A stretch of 64,000 bases of DNA from DATARH01 sp963746885 (GCA_963746885.1 CAVVDM010000011.1:310001-374000); one strand, 5' to 3'; numbered from the stretch's first letter, positions 8,366 through 18,149 are shown. Notes: generated by a model from the sequence alone, not told the origin. Numbers and translations are program-made.

Positions 8366-10507
8366 CTAATCCGTCGCCGCCCGGCGCGGCCCCAACAGGC
8401 GGCCGAACCAGCGCGACCACCAGGGCGCGCGCTGCGGCTGCCCTGCGGGCGCCGGCGTGTCCGCGGATCGGCCGCGCTCCGGCGTGCGGGTGATCGCGTC
8501 GAGCAGCGTCGTCGTGCCCAGCGCGCCGTGCGCCCGCCCCCGCCAGGTCACGACATAGCGCAGAAAGGCGGTCTGGCTCGCCGTCAAGTCGATGAAGCGG
8601 CCGCCGCTGCGCAGCACGTTTGTATAGATGATGCGCGCGCGCATGCGGGTGCGGATCTCGACCCCGTCGATCGACAGGCGCACGACGACCGGCACGACCA
8701 CGTTCGTCGCAAGCGGGTTTAGGTTCGCCACGGCAAACCCGCCCATCGACAGGTCGATCAGTTTCCCCGCGGCGCCATCGACCTCGAAGTCGGCGTCGAG
8801 CCCGACCCGGCGATAGAGCCGCCGGTTGCGGATCGCCGCCTGGTCGCCGGGCGACGCGGCGACCGCCGTGTCCGGGTCTGGCTCGGTCGTCTCGGGCAGA
8901 TTGACCTGCGGCTCCACGACCGGCGGCAGCTCGGTTGCCGGGAGCCCGGCCGGCGCAGTGCCATCCCCGGCAGGCGCGGCAGGGACCGGCGCGGCCGGTG
9001 CCGGTGGCTGCGGCGCGACCAGCGGGCGCTCGGTGCGCAGCTGCTGCGCCGACAGCCGACTTTCGCCGGGGCTGTGCGGCAGGCGCGCGGCCGGCGCGGG
9101 CACGTCACCCGTCGCGGGCACCGAAGTTTCCGCCGCGATGCCGCGCCGCAATGCCTCGGCGAGGCTGGCCGACGAGTGGCCTTCATCGCCCTCCGGAACA
9201 GCGGTGGCGGCCTCGGCGACGGCTGGAGGGCCGACCGGCGCGACCGCGACACCATCGGCCTTTTCCGCCGCACTCGGCACCGGCGATGCGGCTTCCGGCG
9301 ACGGTACGGCTGCAGCGGCGGCCACCGGTTGCGTCAGAGGAGTTGCCGGCGGCTCCGATGCCGGGGTCTCGGCGTCGGGGAAGCCAACGGTCACCGGCTC
9401 CGACGGGTGCGGCATCGCCGACGGAGCTATGTCCGGCATAGGATGGCCCGCATTGCCGCGGCCGAACGGCGAATCGGGAATAGCGAGCGTCAACGCCTGC
9501 GCAACCAGCCAAGCCGGAACCGGCCAAGCCGACGGCGACGACAAGGTCGGCGGCCGCCGCGGTGGCGGCGCGGTCACCCGGGCCGGTTCAGCCGCCGGAA
9601 GCGGCGCGGCCGGTGGACCCTCTGCCGCCATAGGGCGGGCAGGCGCGGGGTCGGGTGGCGTCGACGAAGCCGGCGCCGGCGCGGCGCCTGCCGCTTCCAA
9701 CGTCGCCGCGATCGGAGGTTCGGCGGGTGGGCTCTCAACCGGCCGGATCTCCGGTTGCACGGTCTCCGTCGGCAAAATCTCGGCCGGCAAAATTTTGGCT
9801 GGCTCCGCAGCGGCGATCGCGACTGGAACTTCCGCTGCCGCAACCGCCGGCCCTGGTGTCTGGATCGACACCTGCTGCGCTCGTTCCGGCGCCAATTCCG
9901 GCGTTGCGGCAACCGCCTCCACAGTCTGCGGTTTTTCCGGAGCTGGTTCCGGCGTCGCAGCAGCGGGCTCCGCAATCGAGGCCTCGGGTGTCGCGGCGGG
10001 GAGCGGCATTTTGGGCGCACCTGGCGCCGCCGTGTTCGACGAAGGCGCCGTTTCGCGCGCCGCATTTGCGGCGATCGCGGCACCCGCCCGCGCCAGGATC
10101 GCCGCCGCAAGCGAGACCCGCAGCGCTTCCGGCCGCCGCGCCTGCGGGCGCGCGGGCGGGACCAGCACGGGATCGGCAGGCGGGGGCGGCTGCACCGCCG
10201 GTGCCGGCGGAGGCTCGGCGGTCGCGGCACGGGGTGGCGGGCCAGCGGGTGGCGGGCCAGCGGGTCGTGAGCCAGCGGGTGTGGCGGATGTGGGGCTAGG
10301 GGGCACGGGTGCCGCGGGCTCGCGTCGGCTAGCCGGCGGCGTTCCGGACAAACGGCGAAACACCGCGTTGAGCGGCGTCTGCGTCTCGCCCGACCGATCG
10401 TGCGGTCCGGCTGGCGGCTGGTTCAATGTCACGGCGGGTCGGAGTTGCCAATGCCCGTTGCGGCACGCCCCGTCCCGATGGCACGGTGCTAAGCCATTAC
10501 CCATCAT
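8366..10507 (-). CDS. PilZ-domain protein with a very long Pro/Ala-rich N-terminal region
   Basis: The 713-residue frame has a C-terminal PilZ domain (about residues 560-660). The c-di-GMP-binding signatures are intact: RRLYRR (RxxxR) followed by LIDLSMGGFAV (DxSxxG). The preceding ~550 residues are low-complexity, almost entirely Pro, Ala, Glu, Thr and Val, with short repeats such as PAEILPTETVQPEIRP, so probably disordered. There is no signal peptide or membrane segment. The ATG pair at 10507 has no obvious ribosome binding site, and the true start could be an internal GTG. The frame stays open over 2.1 kb and both PilZ motifs are in frame, so at least the C-terminal half is real. It probably acts as a c-di-GMP effector; its partner is unknown. 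Confidence 0.75.
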   Translation of the reverse strand: MMGNGLAPCHRDGACRNGHWQLRPAVTLNQPPAGPHDRSGETQTPLNAVFRRLSGTPPASRREPAAPVPPSPTSATPAGSRPAGPPPAGPPPRAATAEPPPAPAVQPPPPADPVLVPPARPQARRPEALRVSLAAAILARAGAAIAANAARETAPSSNTAAPGAPKMPLPAATPEASIAEPAAATPEPAPEKPQTVEAVAATPELAPERAQQVSIQTPGPAVAAAEVPVAIAAAEPAKILPAEILPTETVQPEIRPVESPPAEPPIAATLEAAGAAPAPASSTPPDPAPARPMAAEGPPAAPLPAAEPARVTAPPPRRPPTLSSPSAWPVPAWLVAQALTLAIPDSPFGRGNAGHPMPDIAPSAMPHPSEPVTVGFPDAETPASEPPATPLTQPVAAAAAVPSPEAASPVPSAAEKADGVAVAPVGPPAVAEAATAVPEGDEGHSSASLAEALRRGIAAETSVPATGDVPAPAARLPHSPGESRLSAQQLRTERPLVAPQPPAPAAPVPAAPAGDGTAPAGLPATELPPVVEPQVNLPETTEPDPDTAVAASPGDQAAIRNRRLYRRVGLDADFEVDGAAGKLIDLSMGGFAVANLNPLATNVVVPVVVRLSIDGVEIRTRMRARIIYTNVLRSGGRFIDLTASQTAFLRYVVTWRGRAHGALGTTTLLDAITRTPERGRSADTPAPAGQPQRAPWWSRWFGRLLGPRRAATD
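10234..10278. repeat. 15-bp tandem repeat, three copies
   Basis: Two exact copies of GTGGCGGGCCAGCGG (10234-10248, 10249-10263) are followed by a third with three changes (10264-10278). The unit length is a multiple of three, so on the minus strand it encodes a Pro/Ala/Gly repeat (PAGPP type) in the low-complexity region of the PilZ protein. Confidence 0.85.
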
Positions 10508-10610
10508 AGCCGACCAGGTTTGCGATGCCAGGACCGATTTGGTGTCCGCGCTGCGTTATGCTTCGAACCTGCCGCAACCGGAAACCGGCGGCGCCGGCCG
10601 GGAGATGGAT

Positions 10611-12105
10611 ATGACGAGGGCGGGTTACCTGCTGGCGATCGATCAGGGGACGACCAGCACGCGCGCGATGCTGTTCGACGCCGCCGGCGCGGTACATCAC
10701 ACGCGCACGCCGCGAGTTGCGCCAGATCTACCCGCGCCCCGGCTGGGTCGAGCACGATCCGGAGGAGATCTGGCAGGCGGTCGTAGCAACCTGTCGCGAG
10801 GCGGTCGCCGCCGCCGATGAGCCCGATCGCCGCGATCGGCATCACCAATCAGCGCGAGACAACGGTGCTGTGGGAGCGCGCAACCGGCCGCCCGGTCCAC
10901 AACGCGATCGTCTGGCAGGATCGGCGCACCGCTGCGTTGTGCGAGAGCTGGCGCGCCGCCGGGCTGACTGAGACGGTGGCAGCGCGCACCGGCCTTGTCA
11001 TCGACCCATATTTCTCGGCGTCGAAGGTTCGCTGGCTGCTCGATGCGACCCCCGGCCTGCGCCAACGCGCCGCTTCCGGCGAGATCGCGTTCGGCACGAT
11101 CGACGCCTTTCTGCTGTGGCGGCTGACCGGCGGCCGGCTGCACGCCACCGACGTGACCAACGCCTCGCGTACGATGCTGTTCGACCTGCACCGCCTTGCC
11201 TGGGACGACGAGTTGCTCGACGCCTTCGACATACCGCGCGCGCTGTTGCCCGAGCTGCGCGACACCGGCGACGATTTCGGCAATACCGCAGCGGGACTGT
11301 TCGGCGACGCGATCCCGATCGCCGGCGTCGCCGGCGACCAGCAGGCGGCACTGATCGGCCAGGCCTGCTTTCGCCCGGGCATGGTCAAATCGACCTACGG
11401 CACCGGCGCCTTCGCGCTGCTCCATACCGGGGCCGCGCCGGCCGTCTCCCACCACCGGCTGGTGACGACGCTGGCCTACCGCCTCGGCGGCGAGACCGCC
11501 TACGCGCTCGAAGGCAGCATCTTCATCGCCGGCGCCGCGGTGCAATGGCTGCGCGACCGATTGCGCGCGGTCGCCGCCGCGCCCGAGACGCAGGCCCTCG
11601 CCGAGCGTGCCGACCCGCGCCAGCGGCTCGTATTTCGTGCCGGCTTTTGCCGGGCTCGGGGCGCCACACTGGTCGCCCGAGGCGCGCGCCGCGCTGACCG
11701 GGCTGACCGCCGAGTGCGGGTTGCCCGAAATCGCGCGAGCGACGCTCGAAGCGGTCGGCTACCAGACGCGCGACCTCGTCGCGGCGATGGCGTTGGATGG
11801 CGGGGTCGCGATCGACAGGCTTGCGGGTCGATGGCGGGCTCGCGGCGAGCGATTGGACGATGCAGTTCCTCGCCGACATTCTGCCGGCACGGGTCGAGCG
11901 CCCGGCCTCGCTGGAAACGACGGCCTGGGGCGCCGCCTACGCCGCCGGGCTGACGCGCGGCCTCTGCCCCGGACCGGACGCGATGATGGCACGCTGGGCG
12001 GCGGCGCGCGCCTTCACCGCGAGCATGGCGGAAGCGGAGCGCGAGGAGCGCTACGCCGGCTGGCGCCGTGCCGTCGCCGGCGTGCTCGCCGCAGCCGCAC
12101 CATGA
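10611..12105 (+). pseudogene. glpK: glycerol kinase broken by four frameshifts
   Basis: Glycerol kinase sequence is recognisable end to end but is spread over several frames. The order is YLLAIDQGTTSTRAMLFDAA, then QIYPRPGWVEHDPEEIW, then IAAIGITNQRETTVLWERAT through MVKSTYGTGAFALLHTG, then SYFVPAFAGLGAPHWSPEAR, then LRVDGGLAASDWTMQFLADI to the end. Frame changes fall near 10700, 10815, 11622 and 11820. All FGGY-kinase motifs (phosphate loop DQGTTST, adenosine-site GTGAF, VDGGLA) survive, and the restored length (about 498 residues) is normal. The ATG at 10611 has GGGAG 6 nt upstream. Either four indel errors occurred in 1.5 kb or the gene is decaying. Its TGA overlaps the ATG of the cupin gene. 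Confidence 0.85.
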
Positions 12106-12416
12106 ACATTCTCGCAGATCTGCCGGATGCGCGCGCCGGTGAGGTCATCGACACGCTGCTCGCCGCGCCGGGGCTGCGCATCGAGCGCATCGTCTCCCTC
12201 GGCCAGGCGAGCCCGCCCGGCTTCTGGTACGACCAGGCGGAAGCGGAATGGGTGCTGCTGCTCGCCGGCGCGGCCCGCCTGCGCTTCGATGACGAACCCG
12301 AAGCGCGCACCCTTCATCCCGGCGACCGTGTCGAGATCGCCGCCCATCGCCGCCACCGCGTCGAGTGGACCGACCCGGCCACCCCCACCGTCTGGCTCGC
12401 CGTGTTTTACGGATAG
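12102..12416 (+). CDS. cupin-domain protein, 104 residues
   Basis: The small single-domain cupin starts at ATG 12102, which overlaps the glycerol kinase stop (ATGA). The two cupin motifs are visible as GFWYDQAEAEWVLLLAGAAR (HxH positions replaced by YD/E in motif 1) and LHPGDRVEIAAHRRHRVEWT (motif 2, with His residues). These are typical of the small cupins often placed next to metabolic operons. The tight overlap with glpK implies translational coupling. The function is not known. Confidence 0.75.
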   Translation: MNILADLPDARAGEVIDTLLAAPGLRIERIVSLGQASPPGFWYDQAEAEWVLLLAGAARLRFDDEPEARTLHPGDRVEIAAHRRHRVEWTDPATPTVWLAVFYG

Positions 12417-12423
12417 GGGCCGC

Positions 12424-13296
12424 TCACAGCCCCGCGGCGTTGCGCGACATCAGAGCGTCGCGCAAGGCGCGGTTGACGTACCAGGCGACGCCGGGCGGCA
12501 GGCGGTCGGGGTTGCGGCCGCCGGCGATCCATTGGTCCATGTTGCCGGGACCCCAATTGTAGGCGGCCAATGCGTCCGCCCAGTTGCCGTAGCGGCGGAA
12601 CATCTGTGCCAGATAGGCCCGGCCCAGCAGCCTGTTCTGCCGTAGATCGAAGCGGTCGCCGCCGCCGACATCGAGCGCTGCGGCGGCGCTGACCTGCATC
12701 GGTCCCTGCGGGCCGTTGGGCTCGGGCCGCCACATGCGCAGATCGGCGCCGTGCCGCGATTCGATCCCGTCCACCGCAAAGGCGACGCGGTCGAGTTCGC
12801 CACCGTTGGCCGGACCGAACAGGTCGATCGCGAAGGTGTCGCGCGGCGCTGACGGGCCGCGCACGATCGTCACCGCCGCCTCGCGCGGGTCGGCGAAGGT
12901 CACTTTTTCGATGCGCCGTTCGAGGTTCGCCTCGGTCGCCGGCATACCGCGAACAATCGTGACCCGGTCGGCAAAGCCGGTGCCGAAACTGACAATTTCG
13001 GTGCGCCCCGCCGGAATTGGCAGCGCAGGCGGCAGCGCGGCCGGAGCCGGTCGCGCCAGCCCGCGCACCACCCGTACCGGCGCACGATGCCGGTCGGTAA
13101 AGTACACGGTCTCCACGGCCACCCCGCCGCCCGCGATCAGGGCACGCAGCGAGGCCGCCGATGCCGCAGCGCGCGACGCCGCAGCCAGCGACGCGTCCCT
13201 GGCGAATGCCGATCCGGCATAGGCGATCGGCAGCGCGGCGAGCATCGCCGCTACCCGCGTCCATGGCGCCGCCAAACCGCGCCTGCCGCTGCTCAT
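12424..13296 (-). CDS. lytic transglycosylase (SLT domain), exported
   Basis: From ATG 13296 the protein starts MSSGRRGLAAPWTRVAAMLA followed by LPIAYAGSAFA, a Sec signal peptide with an AxA-like cleavage site. A variable middle region precedes a C-terminal SLT domain with FAVDGIESRHGADLRMWRPE (catalytic Glu in ESRHG), NGPQGPMQVSAAAALDVGGG and ALAAYNWGPGNMDQWI (the AYNWGxG motif). It would cleave peptidoglycan glycosidic bonds in the periplasm. A longer in-frame start at 13320 exists but would place charged residues before the signal peptide. It is convergent with the cupin gene, 7 bp away. Confidence 0.85.
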   Translation of the reverse strand: MSSGRRGLAAPWTRVAAMLAALPIAYAGSAFARDASLAAASRAAASAASLRALIAGGGVAVETVYFTDRHRAPVRVVRGLARPAPAALPPALPIPAGRTEIVSFGTGFADRVTIVRGMPATEANLERRIEKVTFADPREAAVTIVRGPSAPRDTFAIDLFGPANGGELDRVAFAVDGIESRHGADLRMWRPEPNGPQGPMQVSAAAALDVGGGDRFDLRQNRLLGRAYLAQMFRRYGNWADALAAYNWGPGNMDQWIAGGRNPDRLPPGVAWYVNRALRDALMSRNAAGL

Positions 13297-13445
13297 CCCG
13301 CCGCCAGCCTCGTCCGCCAACCGGTCGTTTCATAATGCCCAATCGCATTGCCGCAGCAAGCGGCTTGGCAGGCGCGGCAACCCGGTGACACGATACGGTC
13401 GCCGCCGTCGCGGCCTGTCCATGCCGTCTCAGCCGGGAGCCCGCC

Positions 13446-14634
13446 ATGACCCGACCCTTCGAGGGGATCCGCATCATCGACGTCACGCATGTGCTGGCCG
13501 GTCCGTTCGCCGCCTATCAGCTGGCCGTGCTCGGCGCCGATGTTATCAAGGTCGAGCACCCGGACGACCCCGACCAGAGCCGCGGCAGCGGCACCGACCG
13601 CGCCCTCAACCGCCGCCAGATGGGTACCTCGTTCCTGACCCAAGGCTCGAACAAGCGCTCGATCACCCTCGATTTGAAGCAGGAGGACGGGCGCGAGATT
13701 CTCGAAGAAACTGGTCGCCGGCGCCGATGTGCTGGTCGAGAACTTCCGGCCGGGCGCTTTCGATTCGCTCGGCCTCGGCTACGAGGCGATGGCCAAGGTC
13801 AACCCGCGCCTCGTCTACTGCTCGATCTCGGCGTTCGGCCAGGACGGGCCGCGGCGCGAGCAGACCGCCTATGACCATGTGATCCAGGCGACGTCGGGGC
13901 TGATGGCGACAACCGGTACCGAGGAGGTCAATCCGATCAAGTTCGGCTCGCCGGCGGTCGATTACGCGACCGGCACGATGGGCGCCTTCGCGCTGGCGAG
14001 CGCGCTGTTCCAGCGCGAGCGCACCGGCCGAGGCCAGCGCATCGACCTGGCGATGCTCGACGTCGCGATGATGCTGCTGGGCTCGCACCTGACCGGCTAC
14101 CTGTGGAACGGGGCGGAGCCAAAGCCGAAAGGCAACAAGCAGCCCTTTGCGACAAACAGCGCCTACGACACGAAAGACGGCCTCGTCATGCTCGGCGCCA
14201 GCAACCTCGGCCAGCAGCGCCGGCTGTGGGCGGCGCTGGAGCGGCCCGAAATGGCGAAGGACGACAATGAGGCACGCGAGGACGACCGCGAGCGCGAGGC
14301 GGCGGTGCTCGCCGAAATCTTCAAGACGCGCACCGCCGACGAATGGGAGCAGTACCTGCAGGCGCGCCATGTTCCGGCCGCTCGGGTCAGGCCGATGGCG
14401 CAGGCACTCGCGGACCCGCACTTGGAGAGCCGTGGCGTCGTCCACCGCCACGCCGGCGCCGCGGGGGTCGAGCACGGGTTCGGGGTGCCGCTTGCCGCGT
14501 TCAAATTCGCCCATGGCGGCCCGAGCATCGAGACGCCGCCGCCGGCGATGGGGGCCGACACCGATTCGGTGCTTGCCGAGCTTGGCTACGCAGCCGGCGA
14601 GATCGCCGGGCTGCGCGCGGCCCGGGTGATCTGA
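13446..14634 (+). CDS. CaiB/BaiF family III CoA-transferase (one frameshift)
   Basis: From ATG 13446 the protein begins RPFEGIRIIDVTHVLAGPFA, GADVIKVEHPDDPDQSRGSG and GTSFLTQGSNKRSITLDLKQ. It then changes frame near 13707 (AAA run) and continues LVAGADVLVENFRPGAFDSL, FGSPAVDYATGTMGAFALAS and a full C-terminal lid region ending LRAARVI. The catalytic Asp of family III enzymes is in PAVDYATG. The restored product is about 396 residues, standard for CaiB/BaiF. These enzymes move CoA between carboxylic acids; the substrate is not predictable from the neighbours. Possible indel error. Confidence 0.82.
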
Positions 14635-15001
14635 CGACGTTAAAGGAACGGCCGCCGTTCGCTAAGCCGCTGGGGAGCGATTGCAGGTTGCCGCAAAAAA
14701 TCGTGGACAATACCGGCGATCGGATCAACAGTCGCGACGCAGGATCGCGGCTGCGTAAGGCAGCTCCGGTTTTTCGCGCAAAGGGGATCTACGTCGTCGT
14801 GCATTAGAGGCCGGCCGAATAGGCGATGGTCGGCGAGGTTTGGGGCGATGCCGGCAGCAATCTTTGCTGCGGCGGGTTCCGGTTGGTGATCGTTTTCGGC
14901 AGTTCGGCTCAGCCTTTGCCGATCCTCTAGGCGGTCAGGCGCGCGTCGGCGCGGCCGGCCGCCACTGACAAGGCGTCGGGGTTTGGGGGTCCAAGAGCGC
15001 A
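14635..15001. other. intergenic gap, nothing recognised
   Basis: The 367-bp stretch lies between the CoA-transferase and the first PhyH gene. A 120-codon leftward frame covers most of it but has Arg/Pro-rich composition, no ribosome binding site and no recognisable motif, so I treat it as chance. No clear terminator or RNA fold was found by eye. The promoter of the PhyH cluster presumably lies here. Confidence 0.5.
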
Positions 15002-16036
15002 ATGCCTTCGCTCGTGCGTAACGCCGCGTTGATGCCGTTTTGGCTGGCCCAGGTCTTTACCCAGGAAAAATTCTTCGCGCGCAATCGGGTGATCGGCAAC
15101 CGCTGGCTTAATGAGCACGGGTTGCACACCGCCCGGGTGCGCGTCGCCTGCCGGCTCGCCGAATCGCGCCGGCGGCGGCTGGCCCGGCTGATCCCGCAGG
15201 AGGATCGCCTGCGGTTCGACCGCGACGGATTTATCGTCAAGCGCGACTTTCTGCCATCGGCGGTCTTTGCCGATCTGGTCTCCCAGATTCGCCGATTGCG
15301 CGCCCCGGCGCGCGAGATGATCGAGGGCGACACGGTCACCCGGCACATCGCGCTCGACCCGGCGGTGCTCGACCGGGTGCCGGCGGCACGGCATTTGCTT
15401 GCCCAGCCGCAGTACCGCAACCTGATCAGCTTTGCGGGGGCCTCGACGGCAGCCCCGATGGTTTACCTTCAGACGATCATCAGCGGCGCGACCGCCGGTC
15501 CGGCCGACCCGCAGACCGATCTGCATACCGATACGTTTCACCCGACCGTCAAGGCGTGGCTGTTCCTGAGCGATGTCGAGCCCGATGCGATGCCGTTCGT
15601 CTATGTCCCGGGCTCGCACCGCCTGACGCCGCAGCGCCTCGAATGGGAGCGCCAGATGAGCATCGCGGCGAGCCACTGGCCGCCCGAGAACCCGCACCGG
15701 CTGGTCCGCGCCATCGCGCCGGCCAGTCTCGGCGAACTCGGCCTGCCGCCGCCCCGCGCGCTCGCGGCGCCGGCCAACACGCTCGTCGTCGCCGATACGT
15801 TCGGCTTTCATGCCCGTGGCCCGAGCGCCCAGCCGACCGCCCGCGTCGAGATCTGGGCGTTCGGTCGGCGCAACCCGTTCCTGCCGTGGACCGGGCTCGA
15901 CCCGTGGTCGATCGCCGAATTCGGGCTGCGCAAGCCGACGCTCTATTGGAAATCGGTCGATCTGCTTGAGACCCTCGGGGTCGGTCGCCAGCGATGGCGC
16001 GCCCGCGGCGAGGTCTCGGCGTTCGATCCGGCCTAG
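15002..16036 (+). CDS. phytanoyl-CoA dioxygenase (PhyH) family protein, copy 1
   Basis: This 344-residue Fe(II)/2-oxoglutarate oxygenase family protein starts MPSLVRNAALMPFWLAQVFT and then NRWLNEHGLHTARV. The oxygenase core has the HxD iron ligands in TDLHTDTFHPTVKAWLFL (His and Asp of HTD), then FVYVPGSHRLTPQRLEWERQ. The distal His lies in DTFGFHARGPS, followed by the 2-oxoglutarate-binding Arg (RVEIWAFGRR). All iron ligands are present. It is a close paralog of the gene at 18219, and the pair flanks a KpsS-like gene 13 bp downstream. Probable role: hydroxylation of a lipid or sugar component of a surface polymer (inferred from context). The substrate is unknown. Confidence 0.85.
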   Translation: MPSLVRNAALMPFWLAQVFTQEKFFARNRVIGNRWLNEHGLHTARVRVACRLAESRRRRLARLIPQEDRLRFDRDGFIVKRDFLPSAVFADLVSQIRRLRAPAREMIEGDTVTRHIALDPAVLDRVPAARHLLAQPQYRNLISFAGASTAAPMVYLQTIISGATAGPADPQTDLHTDTFHPTVKAWLFLSDVEPDAMPFVYVPGSHRLTPQRLEWERQMSIAASHWPPENPHRLVRAIAPASLGELGLPPPRALAAPANTLVVADTFGFHARGPSAQPTARVEIWAFGRRNPFLPWTGLDPWSIAEFGLRKPTLYWKSVDLLETLGVGRQRWRARGEVSAFDPA

Positions 16037-16049
16037 GCGGCGCTGGCGC

Positions 16050-18149
16050 ATGGACGGGTATCAGACCTATACCGCCGATGAGATCGGCCGCCCGCTCGTC
16101 ACCAGTGCCCCGGATGCGCGCTGCGAGCGCGGGCCGCGCTCGTTCCTGTTTCTGCAGGGGCCGATCTCGACGTTTTTTGACCGGCTCGGCCATGCCCTGG
16201 TCGATCGCGGCCACCGGGTCCATCGGGTCAATTTCCATCTCGGCGACCAGCTTTTCTGGCACCTGCCGGCGACGCATTTCCGCGGCCGGTTCGAGGATTG
16301 GCGCGGGGTAGTCGCCGAGCTGCTGGACCGCCACCAAGTCACCGACCTGGTGTTGCACGGCGACCGGCGCCCCTATCACATCATCGCCGCCGAGGAGGCG
16401 CGGGCGCGCGGCATCGCCGTCATCGCGACCGATCTCGGCTATGTGCGGCCCGACTGGATCACGCTCGAATATGACGGGCTGACGACCTATTCGCGGTTTC
16501 CGCGCGATCCTGCCATCATCCGCGCGCTCGCCGCCGAGTTTCCCGAGCCCGAGTTCGGACCGCGCTTCAACACGCCGTTCTGGCTGATCGCAGCGCTTGA
16601 CGTGGCCTATAATCTGGGGCTGGTGCTGGGCCGGCCGCTGTATCGGCATTACCGCTATCACAGCATCTGCCATCCGTTTGCTGAATACGCCGGGTGGCTG
16701 CGGTCGCGCCCGAAGAAGCTTCTTGCGGCGCGCGCCACGGTCGCCGCGAAGCGCCGGCTGCAGGATGCTCCGGGGTCGTATTTCCTGGTGCCGCTGCAGC
16801 TCGCGACCGACTTCCAGATCCGCGCCCACTCGCGTTACCGCGACGTGCGCGAGGCGGTGCGCGAGATCATTTCCTCGTTCGCCGCCGGCACCAGCCGCCG
16901 CGAACTGGTCTTTGTCATTCACCCGCTCGACAACGGGCTGATCGGCTGGCACAAGTTGATCGCGCGGCTCGCCGAGGAGTTTGCAGTCGGCGAGCGGGTG
17001 ATCGCACTGCATGGCGGCACGCCGGCCGAGTTGCTGTGCAACGCCGCCGGCATCGTCACGATCAACAGCACGGTCGGCGTCACGGCGCTTTATCAGGGCC
17101 TGCCGGTCAAGGTGTTGGGCAACGCCGTCTTCGATATCGCCGGGCTGACCTGCCAGGGTCCGCTCGACGAATTCTGGCACAACCCGCAACCGCCCGACCC
17201 GGTGTTGCTTGCCGCCTTCCTGCGGGCATTGGTTGGAACGACACAGATCAAGGGTGGATATTACGAGCGCGCGTCGCAGGATTGCGCTATCGCAGGCTTC
17301 ATCGAGCGCTTCGAGCAGCGGCCGTACCAGCTGCCACCGCTCAGCGCCGCCGCTTTCGCCGCCCGTCCGCCGGGGGTACGCGCCCGCAGCGTGGTCGTGA
17401 CAGGCGTGTCGGATGCGATCGGGATGGCGCTGGCGCGCGGCCTTGCCGGCCCGGGCGTGCGCCTCTGCCTGATCGGCACGGCAGCGCCGATCCTGGCGCA
17501 GGCGGAAGAGGATTGCCGGCACCGCGGCGCGCTGGTCGAGACGGTCTGCCCCGGCGAGCAGGACGCTGATGCTTCCCGGGCCGCTGACCGGATTGCCGCA
17601 TTTGACCGTCGAACCCCCGTTGATGTGCTGGTGGCGCATGGCAGCGCGGACGAGTTCGGCGGCAATCGCCGTGCCGGGCGACACGCTTTCGGCGCGATGG
17701 ATGCGGTCGCCGCGATCACCGAGCCGATGCGCCGCCGCGGCTCTGGCGACATCGTGCTGGTTTGCCCTTCCATCGGCCGCGCCACCGAGGACGCGGCGGC
17801 AGCGGTGCGCACCCATGGCACGGCCCTGGGCAAGCAGTTGCACACGACGGGCGTTAGAGTAGCGGTTGCCGCGCCCGGCGGCATAGCGATGCGCTTGGCT
17901 GCCAGGCTGCGAGAGCCGTTGCTTGTCGCAGTCGGCGCCGACGCCGTCGCCGAGTTGGTGCTTCGCGGGATGCGCCGCCGGCGCGGCGTGATCGCGGTTC
18001 CTGGCCTCGCAACCCTCGCGCGGCGCGTGCTGCGGCTCTCTGTGACGAGATTGGGCGAGGCGAGCCGGGCGCTGCTGCCGTCCGTCGATCCGCTGCCCGA
18101 CCCCCGCGAGGAGACGCCGCTTGCCGGCGAATCGGCCCACGGCGACTGA
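16050..18149 (+). CDS. KpsS-like capsule polysaccharide protein fused to a degenerate SDR domain
   Basis: The 699-residue product starts at ATG 16050, 13 bp after the PhyH stop. Residues 1 to about 440 match the KpsS/LipB capsule biosynthesis family (Kdo-transferase-like): FLFLQGPISTFFDRLGHAL, SYFLVPLQLATDFQIRAHSR, LVFVIHPLDNGLIGWHKL and TINSTVGVTALYQGLPVKVL. Residues 445 to about 640 are a Rossmann SDR-like domain: VVVTGVSDAIGMALARGLAG, VDVLVAHGSADEF, GDIVLVCPSIGRATE. The canonical YxxxK is absent (the helix reads VRTHGTALGKQL, Lys kept, Tyr lost), so the SDR part may bind rather than reduce. No export system genes (KpsMTED) are in the window. In Burkholderia capsule loci KpsS-like and SDR genes are neighbours, so a fusion is plausible. 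Confidence 0.8.
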   Translation: MDGYQTYTADEIGRPLVTSAPDARCERGPRSFLFLQGPISTFFDRLGHALVDRGHRVHRVNFHLGDQLFWHLPATHFRGRFEDWRGVVAELLDRHQVTDLVLHGDRRPYHIIAAEEARARGIAVIATDLGYVRPDWITLEYDGLTTYSRFPRDPAIIRALAAEFPEPEFGPRFNTPFWLIAALDVAYNLGLVLGRPLYRHYRYHSICHPFAEYAGWLRSRPKKLLAARATVAAKRRLQDAPGSYFLVPLQLATDFQIRAHSRYRDVREAVREIISSFAAGTSRRELVFVIHPLDNGLIGWHKLIARLAEEFAVGERVIALHGGTPAELLCNAAGIVTINSTVGVTALYQGLPVKVLGNAVFDIAGLTCQGPLDEFWHNPQPPDPVLLAAFLRALVGTTQIKGGYYERASQDCAIAGFIERFEQRPYQLPPLSAAAFAARPPGVRARSVVVTGVSDAIGMALARGLAGPGVRLCLIGTAAPILAQAEEDCRHRGALVETVCPGEQDADASRAADRIAAFDRRTPVDVLVAHGSADEFGGNRRAGRHAFGAMDAVAAITEPMRRRGSGDIVLVCPSIGRATEDAAAAVRTHGTALGKQLHTTGVRVAVAAPGGIAMRLAARLREPLLVAVGADAVAELVLRGMRRRRGVIAVPGLATLARRVLRLSVTRLGEASRALLPSVDPLPDPREETPLAGESAHGD

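Noticed and set aside
8826..10820. 664-codon rightward Gly/Ala/Ser-rich frame across the PilZ gene
   Set aside because: It is the antisense of the Pro/Ala-rich PilZ coding sequence; only its last part coincides with the true glpK start.
14640..15002. 120-codon leftward ORF as a gene
   Set aside because: Composition is Arg/Pro-rich, no ribosome binding site and no motif; likely a chance frame in GC-rich DNA.
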